DNA of 64,000 bases from Planococcus halocryophilus (GCF_022489025.1 NZ_JAKVTG010000009.1:1-64000), one strand, 5' to 3'; shown: positions 40,553 through 50,583, counted from the stretch's first letter. The notes: generated by a model from the sequence alone, not told the origin. Numbers and translations: made by a program.

Positions 40553-42013
40553 ATGATATCGAAATGGTTAGTAACTAGTTTATCCTCTGTATTAGCTTTA
40601 TCAATATTGATACCGACAGCTAACGCAGATACATTAAATGAATTAGAGCAGAAACAGCAAGAAACAGAACAACAAAAAAGTGAATTAACTTCTGATATTA
40701 GTGAAAAAGCAGGACAAATCAATCAAAACGTATCAAAGTTAGACCAATTAACAGCAAAAATTGAAGAATTGAACGCACAAATTACGGGTACAGAAACAAA
40801 AATCAGTGATGTTCAAGCGAAAATCGATAAAACTAAAGTAGAAATTGATGAGCTGAAAAAGTCAATTGAAGAACTTGAAAAAAAAATAGAAGAACGTGAA
40901 GAGTTGTTGAAAGAACGAGCTCGTGCTATCCAGTTAAGTGGCGGTTCTGTAGATTACATAGATGTCTTACTTGGCGCAAACAGTTTTATTGATTTTATTG
41001 ATCGTTTTTCTGCGGTGAATACGTTAATAGAAGCAGACAGAGAAATCATGCGGGAACAAGCGGCAGATAAAAAACTGCTAGCTGAACAAAAAGAACAAGT
41101 AGAATCCAAGTTAGCTGAACAAGAATCTCGACGTTTAGAATTGGTTGGGTTAAAAGCTTCATTAAGCAGTAAAAAAGCAGAACAAGCACAAGCTGTTCAA
41201 AACTTAGAAAAAGAACAAAAACGCCTGGCAGCTGAAAAAAATGAGTTAGAATTTGAACATGCCGAAGCTCTTGAAGTTAGTGCAGATTTAGAAAAACAAA
41301 TCATGAACGAACAAGCACGTTTAGCAGAAATTGCTAGAAAAGAAGAAGAAGAACGCCAGCGAAAAATTGCTGCTGAAAAAGCTGCAGAAGAGGCTCGTCT
41401 ACAAGCAGAAGCAGAAGCGGCTGCAGCTGCAGCTGCTAAAGCCGCAGCAGAAGAAAAAGCTCGTGCACAAGCAGAGGCAGAAGCACAGGCTCAAGCTAAA
41501 AGTAGTGCCAAAGCTGAATCAGCAAGCAAGCCGAAAGCACCTACACCTGCTGTGACTCCACCAGTAAAAGTAGAAGTTGCACCAGTACCAGTAGCAGAAC
41601 CAGCACCTAGTGCGATGTTTATTTGGCCAGCTTCTGGACGACATTCTTCAGGTTTTGGTGGACGTGATATCGGTGACGGTGCCGAATCACATCTTGGACA
41701 AGACATTGCCAATGTAACGGGTACACCAATCTCTGCGGCGGCAACTGGTTATGTTTCCTATGCCGGTAACATGGGTGGTTATGGTAACGTAGTAATTTTA
41801 ACTCACTCAATTCAAGGCCAAACGTATGCAACTGTTTATGCTCATATGAGTGCTATCAATGTGTCATCTGGACAGGCAGTTTCACAAGGTCAAAATGTTG
41901 GACTCGTTGGCAGCACAGGACGATCTACCGGACCACATCTTCATTTTGAAATCCATGTTGGTCCATGGAATGGAGCTCGCTCAAACGCAGTGAATCCAAT
42001 GAATTATTTCTAA
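40553..42013 (+). CDS. Secreted M23 peptidoglycan endopeptidase with long coiled coil
   Basis: 486 residues. Signal peptide 1-25 (cleavage after TANA). Residues 26-250 form a long coiled coil of the PcsB/CwlO N-terminal kind. An Ala/Glu/Lys-rich linker (250-330) and a Pro/Val-rich spacer lead to the M23 domain (355-486), with zinc motif HLGQD and the HxH in GPHLHFEIH. It should cut peptidoglycan cross-links during growth, probably activated through the coiled coil as for FtsEX-controlled enzymes. RBS GAAAGGGGA; terminator follows. Confidence 0.88.
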   Translation: MISKWLVTSLSSVLALSILIPTANADTLNELEQKQQETEQQKSELTSDISEKAGQINQNVSKLDQLTAKIEELNAQITGTETKISDVQAKIDKTKVEIDELKKSIEELEKKIEEREELLKERARAIQLSGGSVDYIDVLLGANSFIDFIDRFSAVNTLIEADREIMREQAADKKLLAEQKEQVESKLAEQESRRLELVGLKASLSSKKAEQAQAVQNLEKEQKRLAAEKNELEFEHAEALEVSADLEKQIMNEQARLAEIARKEEEERQRKIAAEKAAEEARLQAEAEAAAAAAAKAAAEEKARAQAEAEAQAQAKSSAKAESASKPKAPTPAVTPPVKVEVAPVPVAEPAPSAMFIWPASGRHSSGFGGRDIGDGAESHLGQDIANVTGTPISAAATGYVSYAGNMGGYGNVVILTHSIQGQTYATVYAHMSAINVSSGQAVSQGQNVGLVGSTGRSTGPHLHFEIHVGPWNGARSNAVNPMNYF

Positions 42014-42036
42014 AATAGTTATAAAAAGGAAAAAAT

Positions 42037-42083
42037 TAACCCGACCCGAAGCACTTTAAAAGTGCGCCGGTTCGGGTTTTTTT
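42037..42083 (+). terminator. Terminator after M23 hydrolase
   Basis: AACCCGA...CCGAAGCACTT with AAGTGCGCCGG TTCGGGTT, one internal loop, then T7. Confidence 0.85.
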
Positions 42084-42204
42084 ATATTTATGTTAGATGA
42101 ATTTGTTTATCTCCGATTAATCCAACTGGCTTTGGGTATAGTAGTAAAAGGCTGTAAAGCAAATTAGTAAATTGTTTGCAGAGTCAACAAAAGGAGGATG
42201 TGGC

Positions 42205-42870
42205 GTGGAGAATTCAATCAAAGCCTTTGTGTTCGATGTTTACGGAACCTTGTTCGACGTTACGGCGATAAAAAAAGAATGCGAAGAATTATATCCCGGA
42301 TATGGAGAAAAAATCAGTCAGACATGGAGATCCAAGCAAGTTGAATACTTTATGTTGCGCCAGCTGATGGGCAATTATGCCACGCTCTATGCCATTACAC
42401 ATGATGCATTAAAATATGCACTTAACGAAAATGACTTGCAGCCAAGTAAAGAAAATGAACAAAAGTTATTGGATGCCTATCTGCATTTACCGCTTTACGC
42501 AGAATCTAAAGAAGTTCTTACGCAGTTAAAAGATAAAAACTTAGTGGTTTTTTCAAATGGCTCTCACGATATGCTAGATCCTTTAGTTAAAAATGCCGGA
42601 TTAGAAGAGTTGTTTGATCATGTGTTGAGTATTGATGACGTGAAAGAATTTAAACCAACACCGGCATCTTATCAATATGCGTTAGAGCAACTCGGAATCG
42701 AAAGTCATGAAGTTCTCTTTATGTCGTCTAATGGCTGGGATGTATCGGGTGCGAAAAGTTTCGGATTCCAAACAGCTTGGATCAACCGAAAAGGAATGCC
42801 GGTCGAAGAGCTTGATCTGGAGCCGGATTATATATTCGACGATTTAAATGGATTGTTAAAGTGGAAATAA
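42205..42870 (+). CDS. HAD-superfamily hydrolase, haloacid dehalogenase type II
   Basis: 221 residues. HAD motif I FVFDVYGTLFD, motif II VVFSNGSHD, motif III Lys in VKEFKPTPASY, motif IV MSSNGWDVSGAKSFG. The SSN(G)WD signature is that of L-2-haloacid dehalogenases, although many such proteins have other substrates. GTG start at 42205 after AGGAGG; an earlier in-frame ATG at 42172 lacks a site. Confidence 0.85.
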   Translation: MENSIKAFVFDVYGTLFDVTAIKKECEELYPGYGEKISQTWRSKQVEYFMLRQLMGNYATLYAITHDALKYALNENDLQPSKENEQKLLDAYLHLPLYAESKEVLTQLKDKNLVVFSNGSHDMLDPLVKNAGLEELFDHVLSIDDVKEFKPTPASYQYALEQLGIESHEVLFMSSNGWDVSGAKSFGFQTAWINRKGMPVEELDLEPDYIFDDLNGLLKWK

Positions 42871-42912
42871 AGTTTAATCGATTGAGTTTTAAAAATGAGG
42901 AGGAAATTAACT

Positions 42913-43416
42913 ATGACAACATTGCAACTCGGTGATAAAGCACCATTATTTGAACTACCATTAGCAGAAGGCGGTACTTATTCTCTCGAACAAGATTTGA
43001 CGGATCGTCCAGGTTGGAGATTTTTGGTCTTTTTCAGAGGATCATGGTGCCCAGTATGTAACCAAGATTTAAAAGAAATTGAAGAAAGCCTTTCTTATTT
43101 TGAAGGAAAAGGCGTTTATTTTACGGCTCTATCAACAGATAGCCAAGAAAACTCATTGGGGATGAAAAATGAGCATAGCTTAAGCTTTCCGCTCTTGTCT
43201 GACCTTACAACAGATTTGTTAGACCAGTATGGCGCTTATTACCACGGAGAAGATGCACTATATGAAGATCATGGAATCCACGGGGAAGCTGCTCATTATT
43301 TGCTTGATGAAAAAGGGAATATTCTTTATCAACAGCAGCAAACGAGCCCTTATGGACGTCCAAGCGCAACAGAGCTTCGCAAAGTTGTGCAGTATATTAA
43401 AAAGAATTTAAAGTGA
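42913..43416 (+). CDS. Peroxiredoxin-like (AhpC/TSA family) protein
   Basis: 167 residues, thioredoxin fold. Peroxidatic site FFRGSWCPVCNQDLKEIE: the second Cys two residues on gives a CxxC arrangement, unlike classic 2-Cys Prx and more like the 'peroxiredoxin-like' or thiol-oxidoreductase group. DLTTDLLDQYGAYY and the EDHGIHGEAAHYLL region follow. ATG at 42913 with GAGGAGG upstream. 42 bp after the HAD gene, probably one operon, ending at the terminator at 43454. Confidence 0.82.
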   Translation: MTTLQLGDKAPLFELPLAEGGTYSLEQDLTDRPGWRFLVFFRGSWCPVCNQDLKEIEESLSYFEGKGVYFTALSTDSQENSLGMKNEHSLSFPLLSDLTTDLLDQYGAYYHGEDALYEDHGIHGEAAHYLLDEKGNILYQQQQTSPYGRPSATELRKVVQYIKKNLK

Positions 43417-43453
43417 TAATTCATTAGAAAATGAACATTTAATTTACTCAGCA

Positions 43454-43487
43454 AGACCCTTGCCTAATTTTAGGTAAGGGTCTTTTT
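43454..43487. terminator. Bidirectional terminator
   Basis: AGACCCTTGCCTA / TAGGTAAGGGTCT with T5, between the peroxiredoxin-like gene and the convergent recombinase-like gene. Confidence 0.88.
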
Positions 43488-43494
43488 ACTGTCA

Positions 43495-44037
43495 TTAATT
43501 CTCTAAATAGCGATACAAGGTAGACCTACTGATACCGGTTTTTTCTTTAATTTCAGCTAAGGTAAATTGTTTGCTTTCGTACAGTTCGATTGCTTTTTTT
43601 ACGTTTTTGTCTGCTTTTCTGGGGCGACCAGAGACGACACCTTTTTCCTTGGCAAGAGATAATCCCGCTTTGGTTTTTTCACTGATGGCATCACTTTGAA
43701 AATCGGACAAATAGCTCAAAATTTTAATGAACGGGTACTCTTTTTCGTTATTTGTATCAATATTTTCATGGATAGAAAAAAAAGTGGTCTTTTTTGTTTC
43801 CAGTATGTTTAGAAGCTCTACTAACTGCCGAGTAGAATCCGCAAAAGTGTATAGCCTGGCAACAACTAGTTGACTGCCATCTTCTGCTTGTTCCAACAAA
43901 TTTTCAAGTTGCAACCGATTTTTTGGAGAGGCGTGCATTTCTACATATATTTTAGTGCAGCCGAAATTTTTAAGAAGCATGAGTTGGTGTTGGCACTCTG
44001 GATCTTCAACGCTAGGTCTTGCGTAACCTATCAACAA
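43495..44037 (-). CDS. Serine-recombinase-family protein with degenerate active site
   Basis: 180 residues, resolvase/invertase layout: N-terminal catalytic domain with LIGYARPSVED (Ser kept; usual ARVST), helix E region, and a C-terminal Hin-type helix-turn-helix (FTLAEIKEKTGISRSTLYRY). The segment equivalent to the resolvase KLDRLGRD reads RLYTFADS, so Asp67, Arg68 and Arg71 of gamma-delta resolvase are lost. Strand cleavage is therefore doubtful and a regulatory role is possible. TTG start at 44037, seven bases after AAAGGGGA; a longer frame to 44055 would bury this site. No inverted repeats typical of a transposon were seen around it. Confidence 0.75.
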   Translation of the reverse strand: MLIGYARPSVEDPECQHQLMLLKNFGCTKIYVEMHASPKNRLQLENLLEQAEDGSQLVVARLYTFADSTRQLVELLNILETKKTTFFSIHENIDTNNEKEYPFIKILSYLSDFQSDAISEKTKAGLSLAKEKGVVSGRPRKADKNVKKAIELYESKQFTLAEIKEKTGISRSTLYRYLEN

Positions 44038-44210
44038 GTTAAAATCCCCTTTCATAGCGAGTCATATCTATCATAGCACAAGGTAAAAGTGTCGATAGTT
44101 CCAAAAAGGTTCTTTTTTGGGTAAAAAGATGATACACTAATTTTATTGGTAAAACGGATCGGCTTTTATGAGAGTTAAAAGTCAAAAAAATGTAAGAGGA
44201 GAAAGTGAAT

Positions 44211-45671
44211 ATGTGGAAAAAAATTAAAACGCAATGGTTCGGAAATGTACGAGGAGATGTCCTGGCGGGAATTGTTGTCGCTCTGGCATTGATCCCGGAA
44301 GCTATAGCATTTTCAATCATCGCCGGAGTGGACCCAATGGTCGGGCTGTACGCTTCATTTAGTATCGCGGTTATTATCGCGTTTGTAGGAGGTCGCCCCG
44401 GTATGATTTCTGCGGCAACCGGAGCCATGGCGCTGCTAATGGTACCGTTGGTGCGGGATCATGGTTTGGAATATTTATTGGCTGCTACTATTTTAACGGG
44501 CGTTATTCAAATCTTATTTGGAGTTTTTAAAGTCGCAAAAGTGATGAAATTCATCCCACGCGCAGTAATGATCGGATTTGTTAATGCACTTGCCATCCTC
44601 ATCTTCATGGCACAAGTGCCGCATTTTATCGGCATCAATAATTTAACGTATGTTTTCGTAGCAATTACGCTTGCCATTGTCTACATCGTTCCCAGGTTCT
44701 TTAAAGCAATCCCAGCGCCATTGATTGCGTTAGTGGTCTTGACGGGTGCTGCAATTTACGGGGGACTAGATTTGAGAACAGTAGGGGATTTAGGTGTTAT
44801 TAGTCAAACGTTGCCGACTTTCCTGCTGCCGAATGTTCCATTTAACATGGAAACTTTACTGATTATTTTACCTTATTCTCTAGCTTTAGCAGTGGTTGGG
44901 TTACTTGAATCCTTGTTAACAGCGAATATTGTAGATGATATGACAAGTACAACAAGTGATAAGAATAAGGAATCTCGAGGACAAGGAATCGCCAATTTTG
45001 TCACTGGATTTTTCGGTGGAATGGCGGGATGTGCCATGATTGGTCAATCTATTATTAACGTCAAGTCAGGTGGGAGAGGCAGACTGTCGGCTTTTGTAGC
45101 CGGTGCGTTCCTCATGTTCCTCATTATTGTTTTAGGAAATGTCGTGGTACAGATTCCAATGCCGGTTTTAGTCGGAATCATGATTATGGTATCTATCGGC
45201 ACCTTTGACTGGTCGTCATTTAGTTATTTGAAAAAAGCGCCAAAAGCCGACTCTATTGTTATGCTGGCAACTGTAATGATTGTTGTCTACACACATGACC
45301 TTTCAATCGGTGTGCTAGCTGGCGTACTGTTGAGTGCCATCTTCTTTGTCGCAAAAATATCGAAGATTAAAGTGAAGAAAAAACTATTGGAAGACACATA
45401 TTACGAAGTGGTAGGTCAATTGTTCTTTGCTTCAGTTGAAGATTTCCTTGAAAAATTTGACTACGAAACGCAAGGACAAACGGTTATCATTGACTTTACT
45501 GAGTCACATATTTGGGATGATTCCGGCGTTGGTGCCGTTGATCGGGTTGTCTTGAAATTCCAGGAAAACGGCAATAATGTGAAAATTGTTGGCTTGGATA
45601 CCGGCAGTCAAAAGCTGATTGATCAGCTAGCAGTTTTTAACAATCAACATGTAAAATTACCAACCCATTAA
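44211..45671 (+). CDS. SulP-family anion transporter with STAS domain
   Basis: 486 residues. About 11 to 12 membrane segments with SulP hallmarks ([20 protein letters not shown] near the start, [14 protein letters not shown] mid-way). Residues 400-486 form a C-terminal STAS domain ([20 protein letters not shown], with the phosphorylatable-type Ser). Likely sulfate or bicarbonate uptake. The ATG at 44211 is nine bases after GAGGAG. Followed 23 bp later by a universal stress protein gene, a common pairing. Confidence 0.88.
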   Translation: MWKKIKTQWFGNVRGDVLAGIVVALALIPEAIAFSIIAGVDPMVGLYASFSIAVIIAFVGGRPGMISAATGAMALLMVPLVRDHGLEYLLAATILTGVIQILFGVFKVAKVMKFIPRAVMIGFVNALAILIFMAQVPHFIGINNLTYVFVAITLAIVYIVPRFFKAIPAPLIALVVLTGAAIYGGLDLRTVGDLGVISQTLPTFLLPNVPFNMETLLIILPYSLALAVVGLLESLLTANIVDDMTSTTSDKNKESRGQGIANFVTGFFGGMAGCAMIGQSIINVKSGGRGRLSAFVAGAFLMFLIIVLGNVVVQIPMPVLVGIMIMVSIGTFDWSSFSYLKKAPKADSIVMLATVMIVVYTHDLSIGVLAGVLLSAIFFVAKISKIKVKKKLLEDTYYEVVGQLFFASVEDFLEKFDYETQGQTVIIDFTESHIWDDSGVGAVDRVVLKFQENGNNVKIVGLDTGSQKLIDQLAVFNNQHVKLPTH

Positions 45672-45694
45672 AAATAGCAGAGGAGTGCTGGTGC

Positions 45695-46114
45695 ATGTAT
45701 ACTCGAATATTATTAGCGGTGGACGGCTCGGAACATTCCGAGCGCGCTGCGAAAGAAGCTGTGAAATTAGCAAAAGGATCAGCTGAACCTCAAGTAACCA
45801 TTGTCTTTGTGGCAGATTATGATGATTCTAAAAAAGAAGTTTTGCATAGTGGCAGTTCCACGGAACTTGACCTTAAACGTAGAAAAAATCTTCAGCCGGT
45901 AGAAGATGCGTTAAGTGCGGGAGGCGTCAATTACAAAGTGGAAATTCTCCATGGTACACCTGGACCTGCCATTGTTGAATATGCTAACCAAGATGAATTC
46001 GACGTACTTGTCATCGGCAGCCGCGGCTTGAACTCACTTCAAGAAATGGTTCTTGGTAGTGTTAGTCATAAAGTGGTAAAACGTGCAAATTGCCCCGTTT
46101 TAATTGTAAAATAA
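45695..46114 (+). CDS. Universal stress protein (UspA family)
   Basis: 139 residues. Starts with ILLAVDGSEHSERAAKEA and ends with the ATP-binding pattern G-2x-G-9x-G-S seen as GSRGLN ... VLGSVSHKVV, then NCPVLIVK. It should bind ATP. Its place behind the SulP transporter suggests a role in controlling the transporter. Confidence 0.9.
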   Translation: MYTRILLAVDGSEHSERAAKEAVKLAKGSAEPQVTIVFVADYDDSKKEVLHSGSSTELDLKRRKNLQPVEDALSAGGVNYKVEILHGTPGPAIVEYANQDEFDVLVIGSRGLNSLQEMVLGSVSHKVVKRANCPVLIVK

Positions 46115-46127
46115 TAGCACGAATATA

Positions 46128-46152
46128 AAGAGCTCAAATGGGCTCTTTTTTT
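46128..46152 (+). terminator. Terminator after usp
   Basis: AAGAGC(C) / GGCTCTT short stem with T7. Confidence 0.8.
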
Positions 46153-46168
46153 GTGAGGGAGGGTTGTT

Positions 46169-47452
46169 ATGAAGAATACAAAGGAAAATAGGATTAATGG
46201 AAACGGCGTTATCCATACGCCATTTTATTACGGCTGGGTAATTGTTATTCTCGCGGGATTGTCTCACTTTTTTTCTGGACCTGGACAAACCTATTCAAAC
46301 GCCATTTTTATAGATTATTACATAGAAGAATTTGGCTGGAGCCGCTCGACCGTGTCCGGTATTTACTCATCAGCGACACTTCTTGCAGGATTTTTATTGT
46401 TTATCATCGGTCGAATGATTGATAAAGTCGGTGCGCGAAAAATGGCGATTGCCGTATCCTTAATTCTAGCAGCAGCCAGTATATTTAATAGTTTCGTAGT
46501 CAATTGGGTGATGTTGTTTATGGGCTTTTTCGCTATACGGCTATTTGGTCAAGGCTCGATGACGCTCGTTCCAAACGCTTTAGTGCCACAATGGTTTATA
46601 CAAAAACGTGGTCGTGCGCTTGGGTTAGCTGCGCTAGGTGGGATGATTGGATCTGCTGCATTTCCATTGATCAATGTTTGGCTAATTGAAGCTTATGGTT
46701 GGCGAACGACTTGGCAAATTCTTGGCGCATCCATTGTCCTGATTTTTACACCTTTAGCATTTTTCTTTATCCGAAATCGGCCAGAAGATATTGGCTTGCT
46801 GCCGGATAATGGACCTTTAGTAAGAGAAGAGGATCCACACAAGGCTTTATCTTCAGACATTAGTTGGACGGTAAAAGAAGCGAAAAAGACCCGCTCTTTT
46901 TGGCTCCTGTTGTTTTGTGTAGTGGTTCCTGCATTGGTTAATACCGGAATGACTTTCCATTTGGTGTCTATTTTTTCGATTCAATCATTAGCACCTGAAA
47001 CAGCTGCGACTGTCTTGAGTTTGATGGCGGTTATTGGTTTTCCAGTAACGTTTCTGGCAGGTTATTTGCTTGATAAAATACGCGTTCAGTGGATGTTAGC
47101 TTTTGTTTTTGTTGGGGAAATTGCCTCGATTTTCTTATTGAAAGAAGCGGACTTGTTTTCAGGAGCAATTCTTTTTGCCGTTGTATGGGGCTTTATGTTG
47201 GGAATTGAACGCGTGACCCTTAGTGTTGTGTGGCCAAATTATTTCGGTCGGCAATACCTTGGTAGCATTACCGGCATTTCGATGGCCTTTATGGTAGTTG
47301 GTTCTGCCCTTGGTCCATTACCGTTCGGCTTGTTTTACGATTTCTTTGGTGGCTATAAAGAAGTGTTATGGGTTATTATGATTTTCCCGCTTCTTGGAAT
47401 TGTGGCAGCTTTACTAGCAAATCCGCCGGAAAAAGAAGGAATAGAAAACTAA
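46169..47452 (+). CDS. MFS transporter (OFA/monocarboxylate type)
   Basis: 427 residues with 12 expected helices. N-terminal FYYGWVIVILAGLSHFFSGPGQTYS and GMIDKVGARKMA (motif A: GRMIDKVGARK) mark the oxalate/formate antiporter or monocarboxylate group. A central charged loop (NGPLVREEDPHKAL) divides two six-helix halves. Substrate unknown. GAGGGAGGG before the ATG; terminator follows. Confidence 0.85.
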   Translation: MKNTKENRINGNGVIHTPFYYGWVIVILAGLSHFFSGPGQTYSNAIFIDYYIEEFGWSRSTVSGIYSSATLLAGFLLFIIGRMIDKVGARKMAIAVSLILAAASIFNSFVVNWVMLFMGFFAIRLFGQGSMTLVPNALVPQWFIQKRGRALGLAALGGMIGSAAFPLINVWLIEAYGWRTTWQILGASIVLIFTPLAFFFIRNRPEDIGLLPDNGPLVREEDPHKALSSDISWTVKEAKKTRSFWLLLFCVVVPALVNTGMTFHLVSIFSIQSLAPETAATVLSLMAVIGFPVTFLAGYLLDKIRVQWMLAFVFVGEIASIFLLKEADLFSGAILFAVVWGFMLGIERVTLSVVWPNYFGRQYLGSITGISMAFMVVGSALGPLPFGLFYDFFGGYKEVLWVIMIFPLLGIVAALLANPPEKEGIEN

Positions 47453-47456
47453 GCTT

Positions 47457-47499
47457 AAAAAACGCAGAAAAGAGCAATTGCTCTTTTCAGCGTTTTTTA
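47457..47499. terminator. Bidirectional terminator
   Basis: AAAAAACGC, GAAAAGAGCAATTGCTCTTTTC, GCGTTTTTT: long near-perfect stem shared by the MFS gene and ytqB. Confidence 0.92.
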
Positions 47500-47508
47500 A
47501 ATGATTTC

Positions 47509-48060
47509 TTATTTTTTCTCAATTGCTAAAAGAAACGGAGGTGAATGTTGCTGGTTGATAAACTCATATTTCAGCACATCAAAAGTTTTTTGCGGTAGGG
47601 AGGAAACGAATTCCATAACGGCATCACGTTCTTCGCTGCCGCCTTCATGGCCACTGTATACGACAACTAACAAAACGCCTTTTATTTTCAAAAGATCTAA
47701 ACATTGTTCGAGAGCAGCAAGCGTACTTTTTGCTTTTGTAATAATGCTGTGATCACCTTTTGGCAAATAGCCAAGATTGAAAACGGCAGCTGCAATGGGC
47801 TCTGACACATAGTCTTTTATTTTGGCATGGCTGTCATGAATAAGTTCGACGTGGTCAACGTCTTGCACTCGAATTCGTGTCGCGTCAATCGCTTCTGCTT
47901 GAATATCAAAAGCGAAAACTTTTCCGGTTGCTCCAGTTAAACCTGCAAGGAAGTGTGTATCATGTCCGTTGCCAGCAGTGCCATCAATGGCTACGTCTCC
48001 AGAAGAGACCGCTTGTTCAAGCAATGATTTTGTAAAAGGCAATACACGTTGTACCGTCAT
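47509..48060 (-). CDS. ytqB: Class I SAM-dependent methyltransferase (rRNA methylase type, YtqB)
   Basis: 183 residues. Rossmann-type methyltransferase of the YtqB/PF06962 group: SAM motif VAIDGTAGNGHDTHFLAG, FAFDIQAEAI, NLGYLPKGDHSI (NLGYLPGGDK-like) near residue 95. A tRNA or rRNA substrate is probable. ATG at 48060 overlaps the ytqA stop by four bases (ATGA), so the two genes are coupled. Confidence 0.88.
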   Translation of the reverse strand: MTVQRVLPFTKSLLEQAVSSGDVAIDGTAGNGHDTHFLAGLTGATGKVFAFDIQAEAIDATRIRVQDVDHVELIHDSHAKIKDYVSEPIAAAVFNLGYLPKGDHSIITKAKSTLAALEQCLDLLKIKGVLLVVVYSGHEGGSEERDAVMEFVSSLPQKTFDVLKYEFINQQHSPPFLLAIEKK

Positions 48061-49010
48061 GAAGACACACTCCCAGCAGCAAGTTTACCTTGCCAACTTT
48101 CGCGGCGTGCGAGTTCTGCATCGATGCCGTTTAAGACGTCCCATTTGTTGGCGCTCCACATCGGACCAATCATTAAATCTATCGGGCCATCTCCTGTAAT
48201 GCGTTGGACAACCATTTCTGGTGGCAACACTTCAAGTTGGTCGGCTACTAAGTTAATGTATTCTTGCTTTTCAAGAAACTCGACCATGCCTTTTTCGTAT
48301 TGCTTGACCATTGGTGTGCCTTTTAATAAATGCAACAAGTGAATTTTAATGCCTTGAACATCAAGTTTTGCCACTTCACGAGCAGTTTCCATCATCATGT
48401 CTCGGTCTTCAAGTGGTAAGCCGTTGATGATATGTGTACACACGCGAATGCCGCGCTTACGTAATTTTGTTACGCCTTCTACATATGCTTCGAAATCATG
48501 CGCACGGTTGACCAAAAGGGCCGTTCGCTCATGAATCGTTTGCAATCCAAGTTCGACCCATAAATACGTGCGTTCGTTTAATTCGGCTAAATAATCCACG
48601 ACATCATCTGGCAAACAGTCCGGACGCGTTGCGATGCTCAAACCGATAACATTTTCTTGTTCGAGTGCCGCTTCAAACTTTTCTTTAATCACGGGTAACG
48701 GCGCATGTGTATTGGTATAGGCTTGAAAATACGCCATATATTTAGCATCTTTCCACTTGCGATGCATTTTTTCTTTAACTTTATCAAATTGCTCAGAAAT
48801 CGAGTCGACACGATCTCCGGCAAAATCACCAGAACCTGCTACGCTGCAAAACGTACAGCCCCCGTGTGCTACTGTTCCGTCCCGGTTCGGACAATCAAAC
48901 CCTGCATCTAAAGCGATTTTCATGACCTTAAAGCCAAAATGATCGCGCAAATGGCGATTCCATGTATAATAACGTTTTCCATCAGATGAAAAAGGAAACT
49001 CTTTACTCAA
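48057..49010 (-). CDS. ytqA: Radical SAM protein of the YtqA/TIGR01212 family
   Basis: 317 residues. The cluster-binding cysteines are in CPNRDG then GGCTFCS; the TIM-barrel continues with ATRPDCLPDDVVDYL, LWVELGLQTIHE and HIINGLPLEDRDMM. Function unproven; the adjacent ytqB suggests an RNA modification. I choose the TTG at 49010 because GAGGAG lies nine bases upstream and the N-terminus (SKEFPFSSDGKRYYTWN) fits the family. A frame reaching 49058 would overlap a promoter-like TACAAT. Confidence 0.85.
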   Translation of the reverse strand: MSKEFPFSSDGKRYYTWNRHLRDHFGFKVMKIALDAGFDCPNRDGTVAHGGCTFCSVAGSGDFAGDRVDSISEQFDKVKEKMHRKWKDAKYMAYFQAYTNTHAPLPVIKEKFEAALEQENVIGLSIATRPDCLPDDVVDYLAELNERTYLWVELGLQTIHERTALLVNRAHDFEAYVEGVTKLRKRGIRVCTHIINGLPLEDRDMMMETAREVAKLDVQGIKIHLLHLLKGTPMVKQYEKGMVEFLEKQEYINLVADQLEVLPPEMVVQRITGDGPIDLMIGPMWSANKWDVLNGIDAELARRESWQGKLAAGSVSS

Positions 49011-49032
49011 TCGAAACAACTCCTCGAAAGCC

Positions 49033-49062
49033 ATTGTAGCATGACGACAAAACGGCAAACAA
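49033..49062 (-). promoter_or_regulatory. Possible ytqA promoter
   Basis: Minus strand TTGTTT (49057-49062), 18-bp spacer, TACAAT (49033-49038). Confidence 0.5.
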
Positions 49063-49185
49063 TGCCTACTAATGAGACAATGGATTTTTATGAATATTGC
49101 GTTTAGAGCAATAGTTTGTTTAAATTAAAAATGGAAGCGTTTTAATAATGAATTTAAGTGGATGAGTCAGAGGAGGCATAATGGA

Positions 49186-49878
49186 ATGAAACCGATTTAC
49201 AGTTCTGCAAAAGAAGCAGTTGAACAAATTCAAGACGGTGCCACAATTATGGTAGGCGGATTTGGGTTAGTAGGAATACCTGAACAGCTTATTTTAGCAC
49301 TAGTTGATAAAGGGGTAACCGATCTGACCGTCATTTCCAATAACTGTGGAGTAGACGAATGGGGTCTTGGCCTATTATTGAAAAACAAACAAATTAAAAA
49401 AATGATCGGTTCTTATGTAGGTGAAAACAAAGAATTCGAGCGTCAAGTGTTATCGGGCGAAATCGAAGTTGAATTGACTCCGCAAGGAACGTTAGCTGAA
49501 AAAATGCGTGCAGGTGGAGCGGGGATTCCAGCTTTCTTCACACCAGCTGGCGTAGGTACAACTGTTGCAGAAGGCAAAGAAATTCGCGAATTCGATGGCA
49601 AAGAATATGTGCTTGAACACGCGTTACGAGCAGATTTTGCATTAGTTAGAGCACATAAAGCTGATAAGATGGGCAACCTTGTTTATAACAAAACAGCACA
49701 AAACTTTAATCCACTTGCTGCAGCGGCTGGGAAAATTACCATTGCGGAAGTAGAAGAAATCGTGGAAATCGGTGACATCAATCCGAATCACGTTCAAACG
49801 CCAAGCATTTATGTACAAGGCTTGCTTCAAGCAGACCAAGAAAAACGGATCGAACGTCTTACAACACGCACTGTTTAA
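49186..49878 (+). CDS. scoA: 3-oxoacid CoA-transferase subunit A
   Basis: 230 residues. Class I CoA-transferase alpha subunit: [27 protein letters not shown], the oxyanion/CoA segment TPAGVGT and [11 protein letters not shown]. With subunit B it moves CoA between succinyl-CoA and acetoacetate. ATG at 49186 after AGAGGAGG; an earlier in-frame start at 49162 is not supported. Operon with scoB. Confidence 0.9.
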   Translation: MKPIYSSAKEAVEQIQDGATIMVGGFGLVGIPEQLILALVDKGVTDLTVISNNCGVDEWGLGLLLKNKQIKKMIGSYVGENKEFERQVLSGEIEVELTPQGTLAEKMRAGGAGIPAFFTPAGVGTTVAEGKEIREFDGKEYVLEHALRADFALVRAHKADKMGNLVYNKTAQNFNPLAAAAGKITIAEVEEIVEIGDINPNHVQTPSIYVQGLLQADQEKRIERLTTRTV

Positions 49879-49896
49879 GAAAGGGTGGAGAAAATC

Positions 49897-50550
49897 TTGG
49901 ATAAACAATTAGTCAGAGAACGCATTGCAAAACGAGCTGAAAAAGAAATCAACGACGGCGATTACGTCAACTTAGGAATCGGTATGCCAACTTTAGTTGC
50001 GAACTTCATTTCCGACAATAAAAGTGTTGTTCTTCAATCAGAAAACGGACTTTTAGGAATCGGACCGTATCCGACAGAAGAAAATGTTGATCCGGACTTA
50101 ATCAATGCGGGTAAAGAAACTGTTACAACGATTCCTGGTTCGGCTTTCTTTACAAGTGCTGAATCATTCGCGATGATCCGCGGTGGACATATTGATGTCG
50201 CGATTCTTGGTGGTATGGAAGTAGCTCAAAATGGGGACTTAGCGAACTGGATGATTCCAGGGAAAATGATTAAAGGCATGGGCGGCGCAATGGATTTGGT
50301 GCACGGTGCGAAAAAAGTAATCGTTATTATGGATCATGTATCAAAAGACGGTTCTGCCAAAATAAAAAAACAATGTGATTTGCCGCTAACAGGCAAAGGT
50401 GTCGTCAACAAAATCATTACAGAACGTGCTGTAATTGAAGTGACAGATGCTGGATTGGTCTTAACAGAAGTATTTGATGGCTTTACGGTTCAAGATATTA
50501 TCGATTCAACAGATGCACCATTAAACACAGAAAACGTTAAAGTCTCTTAA
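49897..50550 (+). CDS. scoB: 3-oxoacid CoA-transferase subunit B
   Basis: 217 residues. Beta subunit with [14 protein letters not shown], the catalytic Glu in [12 protein letters not shown] (about residue 47) and [17 protein letters not shown] start at 49897, six bases after GGTGGAG; the GTG at 49885 is inside this site. 18 bp after scoA. Confidence 0.9.
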   Translation: MDKQLVRERIAKRAEKEINDGDYVNLGIGMPTLVANFISDNKSVVLQSENGLLGIGPYPTEENVDPDLINAGKETVTTIPGSAFFTSAESFAMIRGGHIDVAILGGMEVAQNGDLANWMIPGKMIKGMGGAMDLVHGAKKVIVIMDHVSKDGSAKIKKQCDLPLTGKGVVNKIITERAVIEVTDAGLVLTEVFDGFTVQDIIDSTDAPLNTENVKVS

Positions 50551-50554
50551 GCTA

Positions 50555-50583
50555 TTGCCAAAAAACGGCGACTCGTCTAAAAT
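50555..50583 (+). promoter_or_regulatory. leuS promoter
   Basis: TTGCCA (50555-50560), 17-bp spacer, TAAAAT (50578-50583), immediately before the T-box leader. Confidence 0.75.

Noticed and set aside
43495-44055. Transposon or IS element around the recombinase-like gene
   Set aside because: No terminal inverted repeats or target duplications found, and neighbours are ordinary chromosomal genes.
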